Positions 53,440 to 62,853 of a stretch of DNA of 64,000 nucleotides are shown one piece after another. Each line of letters begins with the position of its first letter. Position 1 is the stretch's first letter. The notes beneath the pieces were generated by a model, which saw only the letters and a list, made by a program, of their open reading frames with translations, searched no databases and had not been told where the DNA came from. Origin of the DNA: Dyadobacter luticola (GTDB lineage Bacteria; Bacteroidota; Bacteroidia; Cytophagales; Spirosomataceae); contig NZ_VCEJ01000002.1 in NCBI RefSeq assembly GCF_005860805.1, positions 1,534,375 to 1,598,374 on the forward strand, written 5' to 3'. A program made the translations under genes and the position numbers.

Positions 53440-54372
53440 ATGAAAAGTACGCCGCGGATATCCATAGCGATGTGTACTTACAACGGTCGCGACTTCTTGC
53501 AGCAACAGCTGGACTCGATTTTGGCCCAGACTGTGAGCGACTGGGAAATGGTGATCGTAGACGATTGCTCGGCAGATGATACCCATGCCATTTTGAACGC
53601 GTATGCCGAGCGTGACCCGCGGTTTAAAATACATTGTAATGACCAAAACCTGGGTTACAACAAAAACTTTGAGAAAGCACTGCAATTATGTGAATGTGAC
53701 ATAATTGCAATCTGCGACCAGGACGATATCTGGCGGCCCGACAAGCTGGAAACCCAGCTGAATGCCCTCGGTGACCACCAACTGATTTACCATGATTCTG
53801 AATTTATTGAAGATTCGGGAAAACCGATGGGGATCAAAATTTCTGATAAATTTAACTTTTACCGAGGCAGCAATCCTGAGGCTTTTCTGTATCTCAACTG
53901 CGTCTCTGGTCACAGCATTATGATGAAAAAACCGGTGCTGGAAAAAGCGTTACCCTTCCCCGCGAATTTTCATTACGACCAGTGGCTGGCATTTATCTCC
54001 GCTACGGAAGGCTCCATCAATTTTGTGGACCAATGTCTGGTAAAGTACCGGCAGCATCAGAAAAACAACACGGATATGCTGGCGCTGCACGCAGTGGCCA
54101 GGAACGTCGATCAGAAGCTGGAAGGTCTCGAACAGGAAAGTGCCTGGCTGCTGCTTTGTTTAGGAAAAGCGAAGGGAAAAAGCAAGCTGCTGATCGATCG
54201 GCTTTATACATTGAGCCTGCAAAGAAATAAGTCGTTTGCCAGCATCGCTTACGGAATAACCATTTGGAAAAACAGGCAATCATTGCTTTACCTGCTCAAA
54301 AAATCCGAGGTCAGCAAATTCTTTTACACGCTGCGGAAGATCTGGGGAAGCAGGATTAAAAAACGGATATGA
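53440..54372 (+). CDS. Family 2 glycosyltransferase
   Basis: A 310-residue GT-A enzyme with SIAMCTYNGRDFLQQQLDSI, VDDCSADDTHAI and the DxD-type metal site ICDQDDIWRPDK, typical of rhamnosyl- or galactosyltransferases of O-antigen clusters. A basic C-terminus suggests membrane association. The ATG abuts the stop of the ABC exporter gene (TAAATG) and its own stop overlaps the next gene by four bases, so all are one operon. Confidence 0.93.
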   Translation: MKSTPRISIAMCTYNGRDFLQQQLDSILAQTVSDWEMVIVDDCSADDTHAILNAYAERDPRFKIHCNDQNLGYNKNFEKALQLCECDIIAICDQDDIWRPDKLETQLNALGDHQLIYHDSEFIEDSGKPMGIKISDKFNFYRGSNPEAFLYLNCVSGHSIMMKKPVLEKALPFPANFHYDQWLAFISATEGSINFVDQCLVKYRQHQKNNTDMLALHAVARNVDQKLEGLEQESAWLLLCLGKAKGKSKLLIDRLYTLSLQRNKSFASIAYGITIWKNRQSLLYLLKKSEVSKFFYTLRKIWGSRIKKRI

Positions 54373-55325
54373 ATAAGTTGGTCAGCATTATAATACCGTC
54401 CTACAACTACGGTTTCATCATTGCAGAAACCTTGCAAAACCTGCTGGAACAGTCTTACCAGCACTGGGAGGCACTGATTGTGGACGACGGATCGAAGGAT
54501 AATACGCGGGAAGTAGTTGAAAAATTCGCCCTGGCCGACAAGCGCATTACCTATCTTTCACAGCCGAATAGTGGTGTTTCCGTCGCGCGTAATTTTGGTT
54601 TTAAAAAATCAAAAGGTGAATACATTCAATTCCTCGATGCCGACGATCTGCTGAGCAAGGAAAAATTGGCGTTGCAGGTAGCCTTTCTGGAACAACATCC
54701 GGAAGTCGACATTGCGTATACCGACCATCTTTACTTCGAAACGGACAAGCCGCATATTACTTATCCGGACTACGAAATGAACAACCATAACTGGCTTCCG
54801 AAAATCGATGCGAAAGGTTATGAGGCAGTTAACACATTGATATACTCCAATATAGCTGTGGTAAGCAGTCCAATGTTGCGACGGAAAATCGTCGAGAAAG
54901 TGAATGGTTTTCCCGAATTCAGTAACTATACCGAGGACTGGGAATTCTGGTTTTTGTGCGCGATCCATGGGGCGCATTATCGCTTTTTCGAAAATGAAAA
55001 AGCCAAAACTTTGATCCGGATACACCACCGGAATACGAGTAAGAACATTCAGATTATGCAGGCGGGTGAATTACAGTTTCGCAAGCGCATTGTCACCGCA
55101 GTAGAAGGATCTGCTTTTTTATCCGAAACAGAAAAACAGAAACTACTGGAACGCAATGATGCCAGCACGCAGAAACTTTACAAGTACATGATGTACCATG
55201 CGAATTTGCTGGACCCGAAACAGTTAAAAATCCTGAGCAGCCTGACGAGTTCAAAAACATTCGTTTCCTATTATTTCAAATCTTTGAATTTTAAAAGGAA
55301 AAACCTCTTTAAAAAGACCCGATAA
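54369..55325 (+). CDS. Family 2 glycosyltransferase
   Basis: A 318-residue GT-A enzyme: VSIIIPSYNYGFII, VDDGSKDNTREVV, GVSVARNFGFKKSKGEYIQFLDADDLL with the DADD metal site, and NYTEDWEFWF as the late acidic block. The start ATGA overlaps the previous stop, showing translational coupling. It probably adds one sugar in assembly of a surface glycan; donor and acceptor are unknown. Confidence 0.93.
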   Translation: MNKLVSIIIPSYNYGFIIAETLQNLLEQSYQHWEALIVDDGSKDNTREVVEKFALADKRITYLSQPNSGVSVARNFGFKKSKGEYIQFLDADDLLSKEKLALQVAFLEQHPEVDIAYTDHLYFETDKPHITYPDYEMNNHNWLPKIDAKGYEAVNTLIYSNIAVVSSPMLRRKIVEKVNGFPEFSNYTEDWEFWFLCAIHGAHYRFFENEKAKTLIRIHHRNTSKNIQIMQAGELQFRKRIVTAVEGSAFLSETEKQKLLERNDASTQKLYKYMMYHANLLDPKQLKILSSLTSSKTFVSYYFKSLNFKRKNLFKKTR

Positions 55326-55326
55326 C

Positions 55327-56097
55327 ATGCGTGAACAGCCTGATAACAAACCGGTTGACATTGATGTGGTGATCCTGAGCTACGCCCGGAATGCGGAGTT
55401 GCAGCAAGTAACCTTGCAGGCGCTCGAAAGCCTGGAAAAATCGGAAGATCCGGAAAAGGTCCGGTTTCATGTGATTGTAATCGAATCCAATAAAGAGCTC
55501 AAACCTTACCAATATCCTTTTTCAAAAACAGTTTATCCCTGGCAACGATTTGGTTATCACCGGTATATGAACATTGGGATCGGGATGACGAAGAGTAAGT
55601 ATGTCTGCATTGCCAACAATGATCTGATTTTTCACAAAGGCTGGGCGACGGAAATCCTGAATGCTTTTGAAAGTGATCCTGACCTGCAAAGTGTATCGCC
55701 GGCGTGCAGCATTCACCATCCGGAGCAGGGAATTGCGCTCAATAGCGGCCTGCATTACGGTTATGAAGTACGCAGGGAGTTGATCGGCTGGTGTATACTT
55801 TTTAAAAGGGATATGCTAAAAATTACCGGAAAACTGGATCCGGCTTTTAAATTCTGGTTTGCAGACAATGATTACGGCAACACGCTCGAAAAATACAAAT
55901 TGAAACATGCGCTGGTCACTTCTTCCATCGTCGACCACCTGGAAAGCCGCACATTAAAAACCAAAACGACGAAGGAGCAGATGGAGCTGACGAGCCGCGA
56001 GCGGTTTTATTATGAATACAAATGGCAGGGCCGCAGCTATTTTTCGTATCTGAACAACATCCGGAAATTCTACAAAAACCTGCGGAAAATCAGGTGA
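55327..56097 (+). CDS. Family 2-like glycosyltransferase
   Basis: A 256-residue glycosyltransferase starting with DIDVVILSYARN, with a metal-site region YVCIANNDLIFHKGW and the late block FKFWFADNDYGNTL. The first ~10 residues are polar and not conserved. Smaller than its neighbours and without a C-terminal extension. One base separates it from the preceding gene, so it ends the exporter operon. Its stop overlaps the convergent glycosyltransferase gene by eight bases. Confidence 0.9.
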   Translation: MREQPDNKPVDIDVVILSYARNAELQQVTLQALESLEKSEDPEKVRFHVIVIESNKELKPYQYPFSKTVYPWQRFGYHRYMNIGIGMTKSKYVCIANNDLIFHKGWATEILNAFESDPDLQSVSPACSIHHPEQGIALNSGLHYGYEVRRELIGWCILFKRDMLKITGKLDPAFKFWFADNDYGNTLEKYKLKHALVTSSIVDHLESRTLKTKTTKEQMELTSRERFYYEYKWQGRSYFSYLNNIRKFYKNLRKIR

Positions 56098-56989
56098 TCG
56101 GGTCTCCCTTCTTCATTTTCAATAATTTGGAAATCAGTTTGTAGGGAAATGATAATGTTGCGACCCTGGAATGCCGGGTGCTCCAAATCAGCTTGATAAG
56201 TTCCGATTTGGAGTAATATTCATTATTCAGACTTTGCTGCAAAAAAACTTCCAGCGCGTGCCGCTCGATCCTTTTTAAATGTTGCTCAGGAATTCCGTCG
56301 ACATTGATCGGCAGCAGCTTACCCCATTTTTTATGGACTTTCAAAATCTCGTCCATCCATTCTTTATTGAAGTTACCTTCGGAGAAATGTTTTAAAAGCA
56401 CTTCAAAAGTTACCGCCGCCTCGTATTCCTGACTGATGGAAATGGCAAAATCCAGATCATAACCGTGAAATTTCCGGAGCAGGTTTTGGTCGAAAGGATA
56501 TTTCAATGCGACGGATTTTGGAACGCAAAACCAGCAGCCGTCCACACAGGCCACTTTACTCAGCATTTCATTTTTCGGGTTGCGGTAATCCGGCATATCC
56601 GGCTTGCCCGAATGTTTGTAACCCTGTACCAGGTTACAATAAAAACCGCCATTTTCCTGCAAATGATAGTTATACCAGCTCGAAGGCGCCAGCGATTTAT
56701 AGCCGCCGCCCGCAATTCCGAGCAGTCCCAGTTTTGGATTTTTGGAAAAAATCTCCAAAACTTTTTCGCCCCAATGTTCCGTCAACATCGTAATATCCTC
56801 GTGCATAAAGCATAACACATCGAAGTTAGCGCGCTGCGTACCTTCATTATAAATCTCGCAAATCCCCTTTTGCCCGGCGCGGTTATCAATCCCGATCACT
56901 TCGTGCTGGACGCCGATGGTTTTAGCGATATTTTCTTTCACCGATTCCAGCTCTTCGGGCCGAACGGAACATATAATGACGGATATCAT
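56090..56989 (-). CDS. StrF-type glycosyltransferase (GT2-like)
   Basis: A 299-residue protein beginning ISVIICSVRPEELESVKENI, with HEVIGIDNRAG, FMHEDITMLTEHWGEKV (metal site HED) and a conserved CVDGCWFCVPKSVA segment. This fits the glycosyltransferase-like family named after StrF. It is on the opposite strand to the rest of the glycan cluster and overlaps the end of the previous gene, so it has its own control. Role in the glycan is inferred from position. Confidence 0.85.
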   Translation of the reverse strand: MISVIICSVRPEELESVKENIAKTIGVQHEVIGIDNRAGQKGICEIYNEGTQRANFDVLCFMHEDITMLTEHWGEKVLEIFSKNPKLGLLGIAGGGYKSLAPSSWYNYHLQENGGFYCNLVQGYKHSGKPDMPDYRNPKNEMLSKVACVDGCWFCVPKSVALKYPFDQNLLRKFHGYDLDFAISISQEYEAAVTFEVLLKHFSEGNFNKEWMDEILKVHKKWGKLLPINVDGIPEQHLKRIERHALEVFLQQSLNNEYYSKSELIKLIWSTRHSRVATLSFPYKLISKLLKMKKGDPIT

Positions 56990-57106
56990 CCGGAGGCGAT
57001 TTTTGACAAAAATGAAACCTTGAAAACAGTGGGTAAAGTTAGTGTTTTAAGTAGAAACCGCCCCCTTTGCGTGTTTTAGATGGATAATACATTCCATACA
57101 AATCCT

Positions 57107-59062
57107 ATGACCCGTTTATTTTTCTGCCTCTTATTAATTGTCCATACCACCGCTTTTGGCCAGATAAAAATGGCGCGCCTGTTTTCAGATCACGTGGTCC
57201 TTCAACGACAAAGGCCGATTCCAGTGTGGGGCTGGACCAAGCCGGGAGAAAAAGTGAAAGTAACATTGGCCGGGCAAACCGCTGAGGCCAAAGCCGACCA
57301 AAGCGGAAAATGGACGGTCAGTTTGAAAGCCCTCGAAGCTGGCGGCCCGCATACATTGACCGCGACGGGGAAGTCGGGAAGCGTTTCGGCCAATGATGTA
57401 TTGATCGGGGAAGTATGGCTTTGCTCGGGACAATCGAACATGGAGTGGCCGGTGCAAGCTGCAAAAGACTACGAAAAAGAGCGGCAAAACGCTGAATTTC
57501 CGCAAATTAGGCACTTTCGGGTGGATCACGTAGTGACGATGGAGCCGGAAAAAGACCTGACTACCGGTGATTGGAAGGTGGCTTCCAGGGAAACGGTGGG
57601 TGGTTTTTCGGCGATCGGCTTCTTTTTTGCGCGAGAATTATATCAAAAACTAAATGTGCCGATCGGCATTTTGCACTCATCCTGGGGCGGTTCGCAGATC
57701 GAGGGCTGGATCAGCAAAGAGGCGATGCTGGCAGATAGCGAGCTAAAACCCTACGCCCAGACGATGCCCAAAACGTGGACTGAGGCGGATGTGGTAATGG
57801 ATAAAAAATTAAAAAAGCAGCTTTTCAAGAGTGAATCCGCCGCTCCGACCGCGGACGACGAAAAGAAATATGTTTCCGGCAATGCTGATTTTTCGACCTG
57901 GCAAAAAACTGCGGACCCGATCGGGCAGTGGGATTGGAAAGGTTTGATGGGATTCCGCGGAGACGGATTTATGGCAAAAGAAGTGGAGCTTGCGGACGAC
58001 ATTGCCGCGAAGCCGACGGTATTATCTTTGCCCGAAAATGACAGCCCGACACAAGTGTATATTAATGGTAAACTGGTGAGTGAGACCACTGTAAAAGGTG
58101 TGAAGAAGATCAATGTTGCGGCTGGAACCTGGAAGGCTGGTAAAAATCAGCTGGTGATCAAATCTGGCAATATGATTGCGACACCCTGGTTTGGGACCGG
58201 CTTTATGGGCACAGCCAATGATCTGTTTTTGGAACAGGAAAATCAGAAAATCAACATTGCAAAAGACTGGTACTTAATGCCTTCGTTCGCCGAAAAGCAT
58301 GAATATGCACATTTGATGAACAATGTTGGCACCACCATTTATAATGCGATGATCGTTCCCCTGATCCCGTTTGCAATCCGCGGCACATTGTGGTACCAGG
58401 GCGAAAGTAATGCGGGCCGGGCTTATCAGTACCGCCAATCTTTCCCGCTGATGATCAATGATTGGCGGAAGCGCTGGAACGATGACTTTTCTTTTTACTG
58501 GGTGCAGCTTTCCAGTTTCGGCAGTGACCAGAGTAGTAACCAAGGCAGCGGATGGGCCGAATTGCGTGAAGCCCAGAACATGACATTAAGCCTGCCAAAA
58601 ACGGGCATGGCCGTCAGTACGGACGTCGGAAACCCGAAAGATATCCACCCGACCAACAAGCAGGATGTGGCCCACAGACTGGCAACCAATGCATTGAAGC
58701 TGGATTACGGCCGGGATATCCCCTATTCATCCCCGATTTATGACAAAGTAGATTTCGAAGATGGCAAAGCAACCGTCTCCTTCAAATTTGCTGACAATGG
58801 TCTGATGATCAAAGATAAATATGGCTATCTGAAAGGGTTTGAAATTGCGGGTGACGACAAAGTTTTTTACTATGCGCAAGCCCAGATCCAGGGAAACAAG
58901 GTAATTGTTTCGCACCCGAAAGTAAGTAAGCCCGCTTCCGTGCGATATGCCTGGACGGATGCACCGGAAGATGCCAACCTTTACAGTACCGACGGTTTTC
59001 CAGCGAGTGCATTCAGGACCGATAATTGGCCAGGGACGACCGAAAATGGGAAATTTCAGTGA
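57107..59062 (+). CDS. Sialate O-acetylesterase-type SGNH hydrolase, exported
   Basis: A 651-residue secreted esterase. The signal peptide (MTRLFFCLLLIVHTTAFGQ) is followed by family blocks MARLFSDHVVLQRQRPIPVWGW, the catalytic GQSNMEW with S110, SAIGFFFAREL, SSWGGSQIEGW and the late WYQGESNA and DIHPTNKQ with the acid-histidine pair. A jelly-roll-like insert (~260-400) lies in the middle. It removes O-acetyl groups from sialic acid or plant glycans. The ATG at 57107 is preferred over 57080 because it starts the signal peptide. Confidence 0.92.
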   Translation: MTRLFFCLLLIVHTTAFGQIKMARLFSDHVVLQRQRPIPVWGWTKPGEKVKVTLAGQTAEAKADQSGKWTVSLKALEAGGPHTLTATGKSGSVSANDVLIGEVWLCSGQSNMEWPVQAAKDYEKERQNAEFPQIRHFRVDHVVTMEPEKDLTTGDWKVASRETVGGFSAIGFFFARELYQKLNVPIGILHSSWGGSQIEGWISKEAMLADSELKPYAQTMPKTWTEADVVMDKKLKKQLFKSESAAPTADDEKKYVSGNADFSTWQKTADPIGQWDWKGLMGFRGDGFMAKEVELADDIAAKPTVLSLPENDSPTQVYINGKLVSETTVKGVKKINVAAGTWKAGKNQLVIKSGNMIATPWFGTGFMGTANDLFLEQENQKINIAKDWYLMPSFAEKHEYAHLMNNVGTTIYNAMIVPLIPFAIRGTLWYQGESNAGRAYQYRQSFPLMINDWRKRWNDDFSFYWVQLSSFGSDQSSNQGSGWAELREAQNMTLSLPKTGMAVSTDVGNPKDIHPTNKQDVAHRLATNALKLDYGRDIPYSSPIYDKVDFEDGKATVSFKFADNGLMIKDKYGYLKGFEIAGDDKVFYYAQAQIQGNKVIVSHPKVSKPASVRYAWTDAPEDANLYSTDGFPASAFRTDNWPGTTENGKFQ

Positions 59063-59126
59063 ACTTGGTTTTAATAATTGAGTGAGTGAATGTGCATTTA
59101 AAGAATATGTTTTTTTCTTTTTCCTT

Positions 59127-61262
59127 ATGATAAGACCTCTGAATTTGGTTTTTGCTTTTGTCGCAGTTCTCGGTTTGGGGGCTTATCGGTTTTATTTTGA
59201 GGATAAAAAAAATGAAAGCCGCGAGTGGCCGGAGTACTTGGGTGGACCCGGGCGGAACCATTATTCTCCGCTGACGCAAATCAATCGCGAGAATGTGAAA
59301 AACCTGAAAGTGGCCTGGACTTATGCGATGCCGGATTCGGGACAGACGCAGGTGAACCCGATCATTGTTGACGGGATTTTGTATGGGGTAACGGCTACTG
59401 TTCAGGCTTTTGCTTTGGATGCGGCTACCGGGAAGCAGATCTGGATGTTTGGTGATAAATCAAAAAACGGCTCGAATACCAGTCGGGGGCTGACTTACTG
59501 GGCGGATGGTGATGATAAAAGAATTCTTCATGCGATGGGTTCATACCTGTACGCACTGGATGCGCGCACGGGTAAAGTGATCGAGAGTTTTGGTGAAAAA
59601 GGAAAAATCGATCTACATACCGGCTTGCCCGACATTGCCAAAAATAAATACATGGTTTCCAACACGCCTGGTACCATTTTCGAGGACCTGATCATTATGC
59701 CGGTCCGCCTCTCGGAAGATTCCGACGCCGCGCCCGGAGACTTACGCGCATTCAATGTGCGCACCGGCAAACTGGCCTGGACATTTCACACGATTCCCTA
59801 CCCCGGCGAGTTTGGCTACGAAACATTCCCGCCCGACGCTTATAAAAATACCTTCACAGGCGCGGCCAACAACTGGTCGGGAACCGCCATCGACCGCGAG
59901 CGGGGAATTTTGTATGTACCCACGGGTTCAGCGGGTTATGATTTTTATGGAGGCAAAAGAAAAGGTGCAAACCTCTTCGCAAACTGCCTGCTGGCTATCG
60001 ACGCCAGGACCGGCAAGCGGCTCTGGCATTTTCAGACCATGCACCACGATATGTGGGACCGCGACCTCCCGGCGCCGCCCAACCTGATCACCGTCACCAG
60101 AAAAGGTACCGATGGAAAGCTGCAAAAAATCGATGCGGTAGCGCAGGTGAGCAAGCAGGGGTATGTCTTTGTTTTTGACCGCGTTACCGGAAAACCAATC
60201 TTCCCTATTAAGGAAGTTACTGCGCCGCAAGCGGCCCTGCCTGGTGAATTTCCTTGGGCAACCCAACCCGTACCGACCAAGCCAGCGGCGTATGCAAGGC
60301 AAGCTTACACGCTGACTGAGAAGGACATCAGCATTTACGCTCCGGACCACGACTCGCTGGTAATCAAATTTAAAAACTATAAAAAATCACTTTTTGCTGC
60401 GCCAAGTAAGGAAGGTACTGTGATACTTCCCGGTTTTGACGGCGGCGCGGAATGGGGCGGCGCGGCGGCCGATCCGGATGAGGGCATTTTGTATGTGAAC
60501 AGCAATGAAATGGCCTGGATCCTGACCATGAAAGACACGCCGAAAGAGAGTGAGTTGTCGACATTAAGTCCCGGTGAAAAAGTCTACCAGACTTATTGCG
60601 TCACCTGTCACGGCCCGCAGCGGAAGGGCAATGCTAAAAGTGGCTATCCGTCGTTGATCGATATCGGGCAACGACGGGATAAGGCTTATGTAAATCAGCT
60701 TCTTACGACCGGAAAAGGCATGATGCCTGGATTTACAATGCTGACTTCGGCTGAAAAACAATCGTTGGTAGCATTTCTTTTTGGGGACGAAAAAGTGGAG
60801 GCAGCTTCCACGACGCCCGTTTCGCAGAAAACGTACCTGCCTTACCAAAGCACCGGCTACAACAAATTCCTGGATGCGAATGGGCTGCCGGCCATTTCAC
60901 CTCCCTGGGGGACATTGAATGCGATCAACCTGAATACCGGTGAGTTTTTATGGAAAATCCCGTTTGGTGAAGTTGAATCTTTGAAAGCGAAAGGTGTCCC
61001 GACAACCGGTAGCGAGAACTATGGTGGACCGGTGGTAACTGCGAGCGGCTTACTTTTTATCGCTGCCACGAAAGATGGCAAATTCAGGGTTTTTGACAAG
61101 AAAACCGGCAAATTGCTTTGGGAAACGATGTTACCGGCAGCGGGCTTTGCCACGCCTTCGACTTATGAGGTGAATGGCAAACAGTATGTTGTGATCGCTT
61201 GCGGCGGGACGAAATTAGGCACAAAAAAAGGCAACCAATATGTTGCCTTTGCATTGGAATAA
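59127..61262 (+). CDS. PQQ-dependent dehydrogenase with inserted cytochrome c domain
   Basis: A 711-residue quinoprotein anchored by an N-terminal membrane helix (~5-22). Beta-propeller blades show the tryptophan-docking repeats, such as GKQIWMFGDKS, GKRLWHFQT and GKLLWETMLP. A class I cytochrome c is inserted near residues 480-560 with the haem motif YCVTCH (C491, C494, H495) and an axial Met region (GMMPGF). It oxidises a sugar or alcohol in the periplasm and passes electrons through haem to the respiratory chain. The frame opens at a GTG at 59082, but the ATG at 59127 gives a proper membrane anchor. Confidence 0.92.
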   Translation: MIRPLNLVFAFVAVLGLGAYRFYFEDKKNESREWPEYLGGPGRNHYSPLTQINRENVKNLKVAWTYAMPDSGQTQVNPIIVDGILYGVTATVQAFALDAATGKQIWMFGDKSKNGSNTSRGLTYWADGDDKRILHAMGSYLYALDARTGKVIESFGEKGKIDLHTGLPDIAKNKYMVSNTPGTIFEDLIIMPVRLSEDSDAAPGDLRAFNVRTGKLAWTFHTIPYPGEFGYETFPPDAYKNTFTGAANNWSGTAIDRERGILYVPTGSAGYDFYGGKRKGANLFANCLLAIDARTGKRLWHFQTMHHDMWDRDLPAPPNLITVTRKGTDGKLQKIDAVAQVSKQGYVFVFDRVTGKPIFPIKEVTAPQAALPGEFPWATQPVPTKPAAYARQAYTLTEKDISIYAPDHDSLVIKFKNYKKSLFAAPSKEGTVILPGFDGGAEWGGAAADPDEGILYVNSNEMAWILTMKDTPKESELSTLSPGEKVYQTYCVTCHGPQRKGNAKSGYPSLIDIGQRRDKAYVNQLLTTGKGMMPGFTMLTSAEKQSLVAFLFGDEKVEAASTTPVSQKTYLPYQSTGYNKFLDANGLPAISPPWGTLNAINLNTGEFLWKIPFGEVESLKAKGVPTTGSENYGGPVVTASGLLFIAATKDGKFRVFDKKTGKLLWETMLPAAGFATPSTYEVNGKQYVVIACGGTKLGTKKGNQYVAFALE

Positions 61263-61269
61263 CCCACAT

Positions 61270-62202
61270 TTAAACGCTTTCTAAAAAGCTTGTCATTTTC
61301 TTTCGCCCTGCTTCATCTGGCAGTTTCCCGATACCTGCTGAAAGATTGTCTTCCAGATGTTTCACGTCCGAAGTGCCAGGAATTACGCAGGTAACTGCCT
61401 CGTGACTGATGATGTATTTCAGAAAATACTGCGCCCAACTTTTAATATCATAATCCGCTGCCCAACCGGGGAGCTCTTTTCCTTTCACTGCGCGGAATAA
61501 GGCTCCCTGGTCAAAAGGCTCATTGATGATTACCGCTACACCATTGTCACGAGCTGCATTGAGCAAACTTTTCTCCGCATTTCTCGAACGTATTGAATAG
61601 TTAAACTGCACAAAATCAACAGCTTTGGACTTCACAATTTCTTCCAGTTTGGAATGCGCAGAGTCCGTATAATGCGTGATCCCAATGTATTTTACCTTGC
61701 CGCTTTCTTTCCAGGATTTCAAAGTTTTCAAATGTATCTGCCAGTCGAGCAGATTATGCACCTGCATCAAATCTATTTTTGTGCGCTTCATTTTTCTGAG
61801 CGAAGCATTCATCTGATCGATCCCCTCCTGCCTGCCGCTTGTCCAGACTTTCGTCGCGAAGAAAAACTGGTCATTCAGTTTCAAAGCCTCAGTCAAATCT
61901 CCGATTACCTGCTCGGCCCGGCCATACATCGGGGAAGCGTCGATCATTTTTCCGCCCATCTCATGCATTTTGGTTAAAACACCTTTCAATGACGGGATTT
62001 CGGCGGCATCGTTTGCTACGTCAAATTGCTGCCAGGAGCCCAGGCCCACCACCGGTATTGCCTCTCCCGTCGCGGGTATCTTTCTGTTGATGAGCATTTT
62101 CAAGTTCTTTTGGTCAAAGGTATTTTCGGGATGAAACAGCAGAGTGCCGCCCGCCGCAGCCATCCCTTTTAAAGCTTCCCGTCTTGTGAAAATAGGGTTC
62201 AT
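61270..62202 (-). CDS. Aldo/keto reductase with Tat signal
   Basis: A 310-residue protein with a twin-arginine signal (TRREALKGMAAAGG) and an aldo/keto reductase barrel. The catalytic tetrad is visible in MIDASPMYG (Asp, Tyr), FATKVW (Lys) and MQVHNL (His). Export of an NADPH-type enzyme is odd because the cofactor is cytoplasmic; Tat export of a folded, cofactor-loaded protein would solve this. Convergent with the PQQ dehydrogenase gene, seven bases apart. Confidence 0.9.
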   Translation of the reverse strand: MNPIFTRREALKGMAAAGGTLLFHPENTFDQKNLKMLINRKIPATGEAIPVVGLGSWQQFDVANDAAEIPSLKGVLTKMHEMGGKMIDASPMYGRAEQVIGDLTEALKLNDQFFFATKVWTSGRQEGIDQMNASLRKMKRTKIDLMQVHNLLDWQIHLKTLKSWKESGKVKYIGITHYTDSAHSKLEEIVKSKAVDFVQFNYSIRSRNAEKSLLNAARDNGVAVIINEPFDQGALFRAVKGKELPGWAADYDIKSWAQYFLKYIISHEAVTCVIPGTSDVKHLEDNLSAGIGKLPDEAGRKKMTSFLESV

Positions 62203-62262
62203 TATTGTAGTAACAAGGTTTGGAAAATCAATTTACACAACAAAACCCTAACACAGAAGCTT

Positions 62263-62302
62263 AAAAAAAGAAAAGGAGCCAGGATTAACCCTGACTCCTT
62301 TT
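62263..62302 (-). terminator. Rho-independent terminator of the lipoprotein gene
   Basis: On the minus strand AAAAGGAGTCAGG (62302-62290) pairs with CCTGGCTCCTTTT (62283-62271), with one mismatch, and a T-rich tail follows (62270-62263). Confidence 0.8.
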
Positions 62303-62328
62303 ACAAACTTCACACCAAATCTAATCTA

Positions 62329-62757
62329 CTACTTTCTTTCGATGGTGACATTCACCTTGTAATCTTCCAGTTTTGGCTGCTTTGTAGTTTCCGGGAACGG
62401 AAGCACTTCGCTCACCCGCAAAACGTAGTTCACGCCGCTTAATGTAAATGTTTGAAAATCACCATTTTTATCGCCTTTGTAAGTGACATTCACCTCCGCC
62501 TGGTTCTTGTCGTCAGATACATTGAATTTTACCTGGGCATTTCCGGCAGTAATACAGATCGCGTCGATGGGGCAGCGGCTGTCGCTTACTTCGCGAAGAT
62601 CCACTTTCAAACTTTCACCGGCCGCGGAAACAGTTGTTGCCTGGCGGTAAGGAACCACTGTGGCTTTTGATTCAATTTGTGGTGTTGCGGTGTTTTCTTT
62701 TTTGTCGCAAGCTACGGCTGCGAGGCAGAGCATTGCGAATAAAATTGTCTTTTTCAT
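62329..62757 (-). CDS. Lipoprotein of unknown function
   Basis: A 142-residue lipoprotein (lipobox AAVAC, lipidated C17). The mature part has a beta-rich pattern with two cysteines in SRCPIDAICITAGNAQVKF, which could form a disulfide, and ends KVNVTIERK. A conserved CP.DA.C.T.G.A pattern recurs in small lipoproteins of this phylum, but no activity is known. Single-gene unit ending at a good terminator. Confidence 0.78.
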   Translation of the reverse strand: MKKTILFAMLCLAAVACDKKENTATPQIESKATVVPYRQATTVSAAGESLKVDLREVSDSRCPIDAICITAGNAQVKFNVSDDKNQAEVNVTYKGDKNGDFQTFTLSGVNYVLRVSEVLPFPETTKQPKLEDYKVNVTIERK

Positions 62758-62853
62758 GCTAAATGGAATAATTGGATTATAGCAAAAAGAAACATTGCCG
62801 GAAGATTTGGTTGGAAGCTGATTTGTCTTTTATACAGAAAATTTAATACCCCT

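Noticed and set aside
52807..53685. Minus-strand frame of 292 codons opposite the ABC exporter
   Set aside because: No family features, and it covers the Walker B and signature motifs of the real gene on the plus strand.
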